Positions 20,502 through 32,200 of a DNA stretch of 64,000 nt are shown piece by piece. The notes beneath the pieces were generated by a model that was not told where the DNA came from, made no database searches, and saw only the letters and a program-made list of their open reading frames with translations. Position numbers and translations under genes: made by a program. Source of the DNA: Zygnema cylindricum (Eukaryota > Streptophyta > Zygnematophyceae > Zygnematales > Zygnemataceae); the NCBI GenBank assembly GCA_037447655.1, contig JBBHKE010002684.1, positions 62,001 through 126,000 on the forward strand, read 5' to 3'. Within the stretch, counting starts at the first letter, position 1; every line of letters starts with the position of its first letter.

Positions 20502-21473
20502 TCTTTGAAGAATATCAATAGGCTAAAGAAAGATCTTAGGGGCAGATTTGATATGAAGGATTTAGGGGAGGCAAAATACATTTTGGGGATCCAAATGGAG
20601 AGAGATAGGGGGAAGAAGATTATCAGACTTACTCAGAAAGAAGCAATAGGTTATATGCTTGAGAAATTCCAGATGGAAAATGCTAACAGTTGTACCACTC
20701 CCATGGACTTGAAAAAAGTAAGTGATGGGAGTGTAGAAGGAGGAGTGATGATCTTAGACGATCAGATGAGTCCAGAGGAGAGAGAGTTCATGAAGTCTAT
20801 CCCTTATAGACAGGTCGTAGGAAGCTTAATCTATTTTATGAACTGTACCAGGCCAGACATAGCGGCAGCAGTTGGAGTACTCAGTAGGAGTCTTAATGAT
20901 CCTAGGAAGAGAGGCTGGGAGGCAGCCAAGAGAGTCATGAGATATCTGGTTGGAACCAGAGAATTATGGTTGCATTTGGGAGGGGAGCACACTGATATCA
21001 CCACTTGGAGTGACGCCAGTTATGGGGATGCACCTATGAGAAGATGCACTTCTGGATATGTTTTGTATGTGGGGGAAGGTGCTTGCTGTTGGAGCAGTAA
21101 GCAACAAAAGGTGGTTGCTCAGTCTACTATGGAGGCTGAGTATATGGCGTCTTGTTCTGCTGTAAAAGAACTAATGTGGGTGAAATCATTATTACAAGAA
21201 CTGGGATTTATGAAGGAGGGAGTGCATGAAATCTTTTGCGATAACCAAGCTGCAATTGCAATTGCAGCCAATCCAAAACACCATTTCAAAGCAAAACATA
21301 TGGACATAAGATTAAGCTTCGTAAGAGAAAAAGTTGAAAATAAAATTTTGAATCTTGTGTATAGACCTGATGAAGAAATGGTGGCTGACATGATGACCAA
21401 ACCTGTGCCCTCTCCTAAACTAAAATATTGTCGGGAAAAATGCGGGTTGAAAGAAAAATTAAAATTAGACTAG
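20502..21473 (+). CDS. Copia RT C-terminus and RNase H of element A (same frame after TAG)
   Basis: This continues the polyprotein in frame (first Met at 20505, 322 aa). It covers the RT connection (FDMKDLGEAKYILGIQ) and an RNase H domain with TTWSDASYGD, TMEAEYMA, FCDNQAAI and the KHMDIRLSFVRE tail typical of copia. It ends at a TAG 16 bases before the 3' LTR. It is either a readthrough product or the remnant of a single mutation. No independent promoter or internal entry site is visible. Confidence 0.9.
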   Translation, partial: SLKNINRLKKDLRGRFDMKDLGEAKYILGIQMERDRGKKIIRLTQKEAIGYMLEKFQMENANSCTTPMDLKKVSDGSVEGGVMILDDQMSPEEREFMKSIPYRQVVGSLIYFMNCTRPDIAAAVGVLSRSLNDPRKRGWEAAKRVMRYLVGTRELWLHLGGEHTDITTWSDASYGDAPMRRCTSGYVLYVGEGACCWSSKQQKVVAQSTMEAEYMASCSAVKELMWVKSLLQELGFMKEGVHEIFCDNQAAIAIAANPKHHFKAKHMDIRLSFVREKVENKILNLVYRPDEEMVADMMTKPVPSPKLKYCREKCGLKEKLKLD

Positions 21474-21486
21474 AAAATAAGGGGAG
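21474..21486 (+). promoter_or_regulatory. Polypurine tract of element A
   Basis: AAAATAAGGGGAG directly precedes the 3' LTR and is the expected plus-strand primer. The same AATAAGGGGAG is found before the 3' LTRs of C, D, H and Z (Z on the minus strand). Confidence 0.85.
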
Positions 21487-22527
21487 TGTTGAAATATATA
21501 GATTTCCAGAGTATTTTCTAGGTTTAAATATGTTTTTATAAAAGGAAAAAGGGAAAGGACGGACAGCCTGCCTCCACCTCCGCTCTCTAGCTCCCATACT
21601 TGTTGTAGTCACTGAAGGTAAGAGAGAGAGGTTGATCCAATGGCTGCCTTAGTCCAACAGACAGCTATTTTTAGTAGGTTACTAAAAATATACTTGACGG
21701 ACCAGAGATTTGATCCCGGTACCTGCGGTTCGTCAAGTTGACCGGTAGCGGTCAGCTTTATCCTAATAGACTAGGACCAATGCTAAGTGCTATGGTATGT
21801 GATAGATATATATTTAGTTCGAGTGGATAAAATTCATTTAAGTATAACTGTATACGGCATACATAGATTCAGTTTTATAAAGTACGTCGTACGACGTTAA
21901 TTCAAAACGTATACCACGCATTTTATTTCGACATCGGAACAAATGCCGCGCAAGTATTTATTACGGCTAAGATTGCGTTTCGCATTATATCCAACGGCGC
22001 ACATCATCGCTGAAATCCCGGAGTGGTCACTTTGGCGTTTTGTGACGTGGCATGATCTGGAGACACGTGGAGAGATGACATTCGGTCATAGGAATTCCGA
22101 GGAACGTACGGACGAGTGAAAAGCGGACACGCGTCCACTTAATAGCCTTGTCGTACATAGGCCGTACAAAAGGTACATCAGCAGTAGTACTTTTGTGTAC
22201 GATACAGTAATCTGATTGGTCGGTACTTCAGTAGATAGGAGTTATTAGAGAGAATCAGGACTTAGAAAATTTTGGTAGGTAGTCACCTCTCCCTTTGAGA
22301 GTTTGTACAAATTGGCATTTTTTACTGCCTCATAACTTATCGGCTGGTTGGCCGTTTTCAGTGATTCTTTTTGCTACGGAATCAGGGGAGTCCAGGCTGC
22401 ACATGGGTGCAGTCAAAATGTCAGTTTGCCTTCTTGGGCAGAAGTGGTCGTGGCTTAAAGTGGGCGAGTTAAATACTATCTAGAGGCTTCTTGTATTCTG
22501 TAGTCCAATGGAGGACACAGAATTGCA
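21487..22527 (+). repeat. Element A 3' LTR
   Basis: TG..CA, 1041 bp, ending GAATTGCA before the duplication AACAA. It carries its own tRNA-like module (about 21699-21779). In its first leader hairpin ACTC is ATTC-like (GGAATC..GAGTCC), so that stem is weakened in this copy. Confidence 0.95.
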
Positions 22528-22532
22528 AACAA

Positions 22533-23670
22533 GATGTGAACCTAGGTCTACATAGTATTACATAGACGTACGCCTTAACCATTAAGGCGTTAACGAAAGG
22601 ATTCACGTATTCAGTTTGCTATGTATTTAAAGTGTTACGCAAAATGTCACTTTCATTAAAACATACCAAAATTGACGAAACTGCATCTATAATCAAACGA
22701 CGCTCGTGGATGCGAATCTAATCGTGTAAAATACATGATCGGACGGATGTCGTCGCCCCCGCCAAACCCGAATGAATCTTCGGCGGCTTTCGAACATAGT
22801 GGCGCGCTGTGCCACATGGCGCCACATCATTGGACGGCTCCCATGTTGACAAGTGTCAACCAGAAGGCCATGTTGTACAATGGCCGTACAAAAAGTACAA
22901 TGGGCCACTGTACCTTCTTGTACTATACACCCTTTTGATTGGCCGAGGGTAGAGTAGTAAGTAGTTGTGAGTAGGAGTTAAGTATTGAAAAGTAAGCTTT
23001 AGTAAGTCTTAGAAATTAGAGCCTAGGACTTAGAATATTTTTGGAATACCAACTATTCAATATTGACCAAATTTATTGTGGAATTTTGGTAATATCTACA
23101 CGAATAGTTCTCTTTAAGTAAATTAGTGTGTAAGGCCGCCAATGAATGTGGACGTGATAAGAATCACCCGGATTTTTAGGGTATAGATATTGTTAGTGGA
23201 CAATTCTGGTCCAAACACTTAGATTTTTGTCACTAGGTTGTTTGGTGAACCCTGTACATACGTTTTAGATGTTTTCTAGATCTTTTGAGCATTTAGTTCA
23301 ATTAGGATTGATCAATTCGATAGAGAATGTACATTCTACACAGAGTTTAAGGAAATGAGAGCACTAAGTGCAGTTTAAGGTGTTTTGTGCTCTATTGTCT
23401 TTGATTTGCTTTTAGTACATGTTTGTTTGGTTGAAAAACCTCTTTCATTTGTAGTTACATATCTTACAGTATTGATCTAGTCTGATAGGTATTCCTCTTT
23501 GGGTTTGCTTCCGCTAACATGTCTGATAATGGCTCAGCTCCGGGTGGAAGTGCTCCTATTAGCCCTAGTGCTCCACCTGCTCCTCCAGGGACGAATATCC
23601 TAGCTGGTGCAAGTGTGACTCCTAGTAGGAGTGGATAACAACCGAGTCTAAATGCCCATGACCTTTAACA
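22533..23670 (+). repeat. Element B 5' LTR, part 2
   Basis: Continues the LTR broken at 16118. It opens with the tRNA-like module (antisense, about 22533-22596; GGTTCACATC B box, TTAATGGTTAAGGCG A box). It then has GTAC-rich U3 (GGCCGTACAAAAAGTAC) and ends TTAACA before the primer site. Unlike the other LTRs it lacks the twin hairpins. An ATG at 23519 starts a Ser/Pro/Gly-rich frame (MSDNGSAPGG) that runs towards gag but has two stops before 23671. Confidence 0.7.
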
Positions 23671-26600
23671 GGTTATGGGCCCACCGCCCAAATTGCCTAT
23701 CTTTGATGGATCGGACTACTTGTACTGGGAAGATATGCTGAGCTCCTATTTCGAAGAGAGGGACTTGTCATCCATTGTGGATGGGACTGCTGATGAGAAT
23801 GCACCGGTTTGGAGAAAGAAGAATCTCCACTGCCTCAATGTCTTGAAGCAGTGTATGACAAAGGAGTTGGTAATGTTTTACCTTGATATGAAAAACGCTT
23901 CTCAAATCTGGTTTAGTGTACATGCTATGTATGTTCAGCTTGATGTCACTGTTCAGACTAATATAGCAACATAAATCTTTGAATTTAGATATTCTGGAGG
24001 TAGTATGTCAGATCATTGCCATGCTATAAAAAGGTTGTTCGTTCAGTGTACAAGTGCAGGTGGGGACTTTTCATCACCTCAGCAGGCTATGTTATTGATG
24101 AGAACTTTACCCAATGAGTATAAGGGAGCCATAGATAGGCTTAGGGCTCTTCCACAGCGTCAATGAAACATAACATTAGCAATTCAACTTATTTTGAGTG
24201 AAGAAGCTAACCAGATTTCACAAAGAGGTAGTAGTAAGTCTGTTCAGGCACTAGCTAACCCGTTTTCAAATTCTAAGATTGGTAGTGGCAGTGGTATAGG
24301 TAGTGGTCCCAGAAGGTCACCTTTAACCTGCTATTACTGTGATGAAAAAGGGCATGTGTTCACATTTTGTTCAGACTAATATAGCAACATAAATCTTTGA
24401 ATTTAGATATTCTGGAGGTAGTATGTCAGATCATTGCCATGCTATAAAAAGGTTGTTCGTTCAGAGTACAAGTGCAGGTGGGGACTTTTCATCACCTCAG
24501 CAGGCTATGTTATTGATGAGAACTTTACCCAATGAGTATAGGCTTAGGGCTCTTCCACAGCGTCAATGAAACATAACATTAGCAATTCAACTTATTTTGA
24601 GTGAAGAAGCTAACGAGATTTCACAAAGAGGTAGTAGTAAGTCTGTCCAGGCACTAGCTAACCCGTTTTCAAAATTTAAGATTGGTAATGGCAGTGGTAT
24701 AGGTAGTGGTCCTAGAAGGTCACCTTTAACCTGCTATTACTGTGATGAAAAAGGGCATGTGTTCAGAATGTGTAATGCATATAAGAGAGCAAAAGCTACA
24801 GGAAATTTTTTCGCTCTGGATGGGACGAAAGTCGGGTTCCTTCTCAATCACGTGGTCGACCTACTGCTCTCTTCAACGAACTTAAGAAGGAGGACGAGAG
24901 TAGCTTTCCCACGAACAACGAAAAGAAATACTTTGCGATGGCAAAAGCAACGGAAGGCGTGGAGGAAGACGAATGGATAATGGACTTCGGTGCATCTGCA
25001 CAAATGTGCCGCAATCGCCATCTGTTTGAGAGTATTCAATCAATTTCACCCATCAAAATCTATTTTAGAGATGATACTTTTGTTCAGTCGAAGGCAAAGA
25101 GGAGGGTGTCACTTATGTTGAACGTAGAGGGAAAACCTGTGAAAAGGGTCTTGGAAGATGTGTTGCATGTCCCAGCTTTTAAAAGAAGCTTTTTCTCTAC
25201 GTCAGTGGTAAAAAAGAAAGGTTTTAATACTATATCTGAGAATGGAAAGAAAACAGTGAGTAAGAATGGGAAAATAATTGTAGAGGGATATGCTGGAGGA
25301 AACATTTTGTATCGGTTGAGTCTTGCAAATGATAATGACAATGATGTTATGTACTCAAGTGTAATCAGTGATTCTGATTTATGGCATAAATGTTTAGGAC
25401 ATGTGAATTATGATAGATTAGAAAAGATGGTAAATCAAAAAATAGTGGAAGGTGTAAAAATTAGTCAAAAACCAACATCAAATGTATGTGATGGTTGTGC
25501 AATGGGAAAAAATCATAAATTGCCTTTCCCTTCGCAAACTGATCATAGAAGTAGCAGGGTGCTTGAACTAATTTATTCAGATGTATGGGGGCCATCAAGG
25601 TATCCATCTGTGGGAGGTGCTAAGTTTATGCTTACCTTTACTGATGACTATAGTAGATTTTCTACAGTTTATTTTTTGAAATGTAAGGATGAAGTCTTTT
25701 CAAAATCTAAGGAGTATAAGGCTTGGGTTGAGAATCTACATGAGAGAAAGATAGCGGGATTCACATCTGATAATGGAGGGGAGTACATTTCTAATAAGTT
25801 TGCAAAATTCCTAAAATTGCATGGAATCTCACGTCAACTAACCGTTCCTTATTCTCTGCAACAAAACGGTGTTTCAGAAAGGATGAATAGGACCATATCA
25901 GAGTGTGCTAGGACAATGATGGCTGATATGGACATAGATTTCAAATTTTGGGCAGAGGCTATGCATTGTGCAGCTTATGTGAGAAACAGGCTAGAAACAA
26001 GGGCAGTAAAAGATAAAACTCCCTTTGAAATGTGGACAGGACATAAACCAGATGTAAGTCACTTCAAAGTTTTTAGAAGTAAGGTATTCTTGCTAGATAA
26101 TGGTCCACAAAAATAGAAATTAGAGCAAAAAGGCATGCCAGGTATATTTTTAGGGTATGATGATCATGCCAAGGGTTATAAAGTATATGACATTAAGAGA
26201 AATAGGGTTGTGGTAGCCAGAAACATCATAGTGAATGATGAGGGAAAAGGAGTAGATGTATTTAGTCAATGTAGCGATGAAAAGAAAAGTCGAAGTATTG
26301 ATTATATCTTTTTAGAGGAAAATCCCATGTTTTTAAGAAAAATGTAGAAAATGCATCTACATTAGCTCAAAATGACTTCCAATCATCTTCTCCACCAGAA
26401 ATAGGAAGTGTTATGCCCGAAAGAGTTGCAGACTCTCCTCTACCTCAAGCCGAAACTGAATCACAAGAAGAATCACATGTACCAAAGAGGAGGACCCAAC
26501 CATCTATACCAACGACACAATTTCCAGGTGGAGTTAGGCGAACTGCACGACTCAGGGGAGAAAGTGCAGCCTTTGCTCACTCAGCACACACAGAAGAGCC

Positions 26601-28116
26601 TGTAACGTTAACGGAATCTTTTTCGAGTAATGAAAGGGAACACTGGGTGGAAGCAGTCAATGAAGAAATGAAGTCCATCATGGAGGCCCAGTCAATGAAG
26701 AAATGAAGTCCATCATGGAGGCCCAAACATGGGATCTGGTGGAACTTCCTCCTGGAAGAAAGGCTATTGGAAGTAAATGGGTGTTTAAATTAAAATTGAA
26801 CCCTGATAATACCATAGACAGGCATAAGGCTCGCTTGGTTGCTAAGGGATATACTCAAAAGGAGGGGATAGATTATGAAGAAAAATTTTCACCGGTTGTA
26901 AGGTTTCCATCTGTTCGCATCTTACTTACATTAGCTGCTATAGAGGATTTTGACATCCACCAAATGGATGTCAAAACTGCATTTTTGCATGGTGATTTAG
27001 ATGAGGTCATTTATATGAAGCAGCCAGAGTGTTATGAGGAAGCACGAAAAGAAATACCTGTGTGCAAACTTTTAAAATCTTTGTATGGCCAAAAACAGGC
27101 CCCTACGCAATGGAACCGAAAGGTAGATGAGTTCTTGACAAGATTAAGATTTACTAGAATTAGTTCAGATCATTCAGTATATGTGATGTGTGGTGATAAT
27201 CGTGATGAGGTGATATTCATTGTTGTGTATGTTGATGAGTTGTTGCTAATTAGTAGGAACAAAGAAGGAATTGCTAGAGTAAAACACGCTCTTAATTCAA
27301 AATTTGAAATGAAGGATTTGGGTGAGGCTAAATACATTCTTGGCATACAGGTTGAAAGAGATAGAGAAAAGAAAATCATTAGGCTAACTCAAAAAGAAGC
27401 GATAGGAAACATGTTGGAAAAATTTGGTTTGGCTGATGCCAAAGGATGTGCAACTTCTATGAAGTATAAGCAAAAATTTGAAGGAATGGAGCATGAGTTT
27501 GGAGTCATAATAGATGAGGAACTCAGTGTAGAAGAGCAAAAATTTATGTCCCAAGTACCCTACAGACAAGTCGTATGAAGTCTGATTTACTTCATGAATT
27601 GTACTAGGCCCGATATAGCTGCAGCTGTTGGTGTGTTGAGCAGAAGTCTGCAAAATCCACGAAAAAGAGACTGGGAAGCAGCAAAAAGGGTCTTAAGATA
27701 TCTTGTTGGGACTAGAAATCTTTGGCTTACTTTGGGAGGGGACAAGGTTAGCATTAATACTTGGAGTGATGCTAGCTATGGTGATGTGCCTAGTAGGAAG
27801 TCTACAACTGGGTATGTCATTCAGATTTGAAGTGGAACTTGTAGTTGGAGTAGTAAACTTCAAAAGGTCACGGCAAAATCGACTATGGAAGCTGAATACA
27901 TGGCTGCGAGTGCAGCCTTGAAAGAGCTGCTATGGATTAAGGCATTTCTTCAAGAATTGGGTTTTACACAACACGGGACACAAATAACGTGGTGCGACAA
28001 TCAAGTAGCCATTTCTGTGGCTACAAACCCAAGTCACCATTTTAAGAGTAAACATATGGACATTCGGCTACATTTGGTACGAGAGAAAGTATTTGCAAAA
28101 GTGGTCAATTTTTGTT
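23671..28116 (+). pseudogene. Copia element B internal region, degenerate gag-pol
   Basis: A primer site (GGTTATGGGCCCACC) overlaps the gag codons VMGPP. Gag is broken by a stop at 23972-23974 and by a ~415-bp tandem duplication that doubles its zinc knuckle. The protease has DFGA instead of DSGA. Integrase (HKCLGH, SDVWGP, SDNGGEY, NGVSERMNRT) is largely open from 24938 to 26116. A stop, frameshifts and a 35-bp tandem duplication (26656-26725) follow. RT has YVDE instead of YVDD, and a TGA breaks the frame at 27576. RNase H runs to about 28116, where the element ends abruptly without purine tract or 3' LTR. Together with F it is a lineage distinct from A, C, E and Z. Confidence 0.9.
23950..24775 (+). 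repeat. Tandem duplication inside gag of B (~415 bp x2)
   Basis: 23950-24366 and 24367-24775 are near-identical, with one ~17-bp deletion in the second copy (AGGGAGCCATAGAT missing). Each ends with a CYYCDEKGHVF zinc-knuckle segment. Confidence 0.85.
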
Positions 28117-29104
28117 ATTTGACGAACCCAAGAATTGATCCGCGTACCTACTGTCTGTCAAACTACCCATTAGCTTTAACCTATAACTCTAGGATTAGTG
28201 CTAAGATAAACAGGTTTGACAAAAAATTAATTTGTTACACGTAGACTAGTTCATTTAACGGGAAATAGATACGTAATGCATAGATACAATTTTGAATACT
28301 ACACTATACGGTTTAATGTATTATATGAAATAAATACCCCGCATTTGTTTCAAACGAAAAACAAATACCGCGGGTATATTTTCAACGACTATAGTTGTAT
28401 CCGGTTTTGATCGGACGGCCACGATAGGCGCCGCGATCTCGGAATATGTACTTTTGGCGTTTTATTGACATTGCCATCTCATGTGACACGTGGCAAAACA
28501 ACGTTGGATTGCGGCAACTTCGGAGATTACGGGAAGAAATGCGGATATGACATGTGTCGACATTTTGGCCATGTCGTACGATGGCCGTACAAAAAGTACA
28601 CCGGTACATGTACTTTTCTGTACGACACAGTAATTTGATTGGTGTCGTACATCAGTAGATAGAGTTTTAAAGAGAGATAAGACTTAGAAAATTTAGTAGG
28701 TAGCAACCTCTCTCCAAGAGAGCTGCTATACAAAAGGTCATCTTTGACCATTCATAACTATCATTTTACTTGACCATTTTTCAGTGATTCTTTTTGCTGC
28801 AGACTCATGGGAGTCTAGGCTATGTAGAGGTGTAGATGGTCAGAGTATTTACCTGTCTGGGTGGTTGCATTTCTAAGGGAAAGTCAAAGTTGGTAAATGT
28901 GTCCAAAACTCATATTCTAACTTTGCATTCTATGGTGGAACTGAGCATACAGACAGTCTTATTTCACACGGGTGAAGCTATAATGGGTTTCTGATTATCA
29001 AGGGGTCATTCATTTCGGCTTATATCAACTTCGAGGTGGTACTATCTAGATTAGCTTTTTTTGGATATGCGATTTCTGTGAGCAATGGAGCACACAGAGT
29101 TTCA
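28117..29104 (+). repeat. LTR X, 5'-truncated, no internal region
   Basis: Begins inside a tRNA-like module (TTGATCCGCGTACC; antisense, about 28124-28200) and continues with U3 related to the A and E LTRs. It contains twin-hairpin remnants (GACTCATGGGAGTC at 28802) and ends AATGGAGCACACAGAGTTTCA. Its first ~200 bp are missing at the junction with element B. Confidence 0.75.
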
Positions 29105-29268
29105 CGTTTGACTCAAGGGAGTCTTGTCTTCACTGGGGTTAGAGTGGTCAGAATATTTGTGTGCCTGGACGGCAATTATTCCGTGGGAAAGTGGAAGGGA
29201 AAAATATTATCCTAGAGGCTTTATATAGGCTGCTCATTCTGTGGGTTAATGGAGACCACAAAATTTAA
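29105..29268 (+). repeat. Element C 5' LTR remnant (last 164 bp)
   Basis: Aligns with the end of the C 3' LTR (35816-35979): CGTTTGAC, twin-hairpin region, AGGCTTTATATAGGCTGCTC, GTGGGTTAATGGAGACCA. Everything upstream has been lost at the junction with LTR X. Confidence 0.8.
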
Positions 29269-32200
29269 GGTAATGGGCCCACCCTCTAGGGTGCTCATAT
29301 TTAATGGATCAGACTTTTTTTATTGGGAAATGATGATGGAGGTAGAACTTTTTGAGAAGCACTTCTTGGGCATAGTGTCCGGGCAAATTCGTTGCCCACC
29401 TCCACCTGGGTTTGGGGGAACACGTTTTTCTGGCATCTCCATCACAACAGCTGTTAAAACATGAGCCACCATCACGAACGATTACGAGTAAGGGGAGGAA
29501 ATAATCATGGAAGGAGAAAAGGGAGGAGTTGCTTCTCAAGGGACTCCAATGTCAAGGACGATACCGACAGTAGCACCACCAGCAATGGTGACTAGGATTC
29601 AGACCGAACGGTCGAAATATGAAAATTGGAACTATAAAGACAAGGTGGCTAAACTTTTAATTCTCAAAAGTGTAGTGAAGGGTATTACCATTCCCCTTAT
29701 GCATGTTAGATCTTCTTGTCAGATTTAGGTATCTCTAGTAAACAAATATAAGAGTGGGTCATAGCAGCAGCAACAGCTGGCAGAAAATAAGATTTCAACT
29801 TATACTTACAAGGGAGGAAGTATGAATGATTATTGCAATGACTTAGGAGAATTATTTGGAGAACTAAAGAGCGCAGGTAACTCATGGTCTGAGAGATAAA
29901 GAGTAAATACACTGATAATGAAACTACCTGAAGAGTATGAGAATATCATTAATTGGTTGCAGGATTGAGGTGATAACAATTGGAATTTGGATGATACAGT
30001 GGGAATGATTTTAGTGAAAGAGAGTACCATGGAACTTAGGAGAGGAAGTCCGAGTGTTCAAGCATTGGCTGCAGGATCTGATTGGCGGAAGCGTGATGAG
30101 GAAAAGGGAAAGGATCCCTATCGAAACTTTGGAGGAAAAGGACAAGGAGGTGGCAAATTTGATCGACAAGGGAGAGGAGCTCCTCGAGGGTGATTATATC
30201 ACTTCTGCAAGAAACCGCGACATTATATGAAAGATTGTGTCAAGCTTGCAGATCTTTGACTGAAAGATGGACAAGGTTCCTCAAAATATGGAGGAAAGAA
30301 AAAAGCCTTTCTGACTGAAGTTTATGACGAGGAAGAAGATGACGTAACCGAACTGGAAGAGGAGCTTGAATAGCTCATTCTTAAACCAAAAACCATTGAG
30401 AAGCATGCCGAAATTCTACGGAGACAAAAGTGTGCTTTTGGAGGTAAGAGGGATCCACCTGAGGATGGGTGGATCATAAACTCAGGAGCCTCAATGCATA
30501 TGTGCAATGATAAGAGGTGGTTTACTAAATTAAAAAAAATTCCAACAGTTGAGATAGAGCATGGAGATGGTAGAGTACAAACCACAAGTCTTGTTCGATC
30601 GGTTGATTTTAAAGTTCTAGTTGATGGAAAAGCTTTAATTGTAACACACTCAGATGTTCTTTACATTCCACAGCTTACCAAGAATCTAGTCTATAGAGCT
30701 ATTCTAGATGAAAAAAAATCGAAACAAGAACTAAGAAATGAATATTCACAACTAGCTTTGATAATGAGGTATATTTCATAGCTGAAAAAGGTAATGAAGG
30801 AAGGTTTAAAATTTTTCTTTGCACTGAAAATAGTGTTCTCTACTCGTGTGGAAGTGATATGATGCTTTGGCATAAGAGGTTGGGGCATGTGAATCTAGAT
30901 AGATTAAAGAAAATGAAGAAAAAAAGAATAGTGGATGGAATTGAGTTTGGAGATGATGAGACCTCAGATGATTATAATGGATGTGCCCAAAGGAAGATTC
31001 ATAGACTTCGATTTCCAAAGGCATCCACATTCAGAAGAGAGAAAGTATTAGATCTAGTTCACACTGATGTTTGGGGACCAGCTAGGTATGTTTCACATGG
31101 GGGGAAAAGATGGATGCTAACCATTAAAGATGATTGTTCTAGATACACTAAGGTATATTTTCTCAGACATAAACCTGAGGTACTAAGATGTTTCAAAAAA
31201 TACAAAGTATGGAGTGAAAAATTACATGAAATCTCAATAAAAGAGATAAGAAGTGATAATGGGAAAAAATACACCTCAAAGGAATTTGAGGAGTTCTTAA
31301 AGAAGAAGGAATCCATCATGAGAAAAGTGATCCTTATAATCCGGAACAAAATGGAGTAGTAGAAAGAGTGAATATAATTTTAAGAGATATGTCCAGAAGT
31401 ATGATAACTGATAAAAAAATAGGATTGCACTTTTGGGCTGAGTGTATGAACTATGCTAACATTATCAAAAATAGAGTGCTAACTTCGGCAAATAAGGAGG
31501 AAACTCTGTATAAAAGGTGGACTGAAAAAAACCAAATTTGTCTAGTTTGAGAGTGTTCGGAAGTCAAGTCTACAGTTTGGATTCATTGAAGATTAAATGG
31601 AAGTTAGAGGGAAGAGGGAAACCAGGATATCTTCTAGAATATGATGAGAGCACAAAAGGATATTGAGTGTATGACTTGAAAAAGAGAGATATCATTTTGA
31701 TAAAACACATAGTGGTGATGAATGAAGTAAAATCTATTGATCCATTCAAATATGACAAAGAAGTCAAAATCAGATTTTAATCGGGTCAGTATCCTGACTT
31801 TGACTTGGGAAATGAAGAGAAGGAAGATAGGGAGAAGGAAAAATCTGCAGATGTGCTAAAAGAGAAGGACGAAAAGACAACATCCGAGGTAACACCACAA
31901 TACGAAATGGAAATCGACGAGGAGCTTGATCAAACACTGGTATTGGAAGATAGGGGAGATGAAAATCTTCCAAAACGAAACCCGAGGATGCCTTCCATAC
32001 CGGCGTCAAATTTTGAAAGAGGAAATAGAAGTAGTAAACGGCTTCAAGAAAGATATGTAAATAACAAACTCACAAAGATGTCTCACCCAAAAGAACCTCA
32101 GACATACTTCGAGGCCATAAATACCTCAGAAAGCAGCCGGTGGATCACTGCCATCAATGAACAAATGGCCTCTATCATGGAAGCTAATACATGGGAGTTG

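Larger units (their letters stand above)
16119..22527 (+). mobile_element. Ty1/copia retrotransposon A, near-complete (6.4 kb)
   Basis: Layout is 5' LTR, initiator-Met half-tRNA primer site, gag-pol frame in the order gag, protease, integrase, RT, RNase H (copia order), purine tract and 3' LTR. It is bounded by the 5-bp duplication AACAA (16114-16118 and 22528-22532). I count about 16 differences between its ~1.04-kb LTRs, so the insertion is recent. It lies in the 5' LTR of element B, right beside the tRNA-like B box of that LTR. The only coding defect I see is one TAG inside RT. It is the best candidate for a potentially active copy here. Confidence 0.95.
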
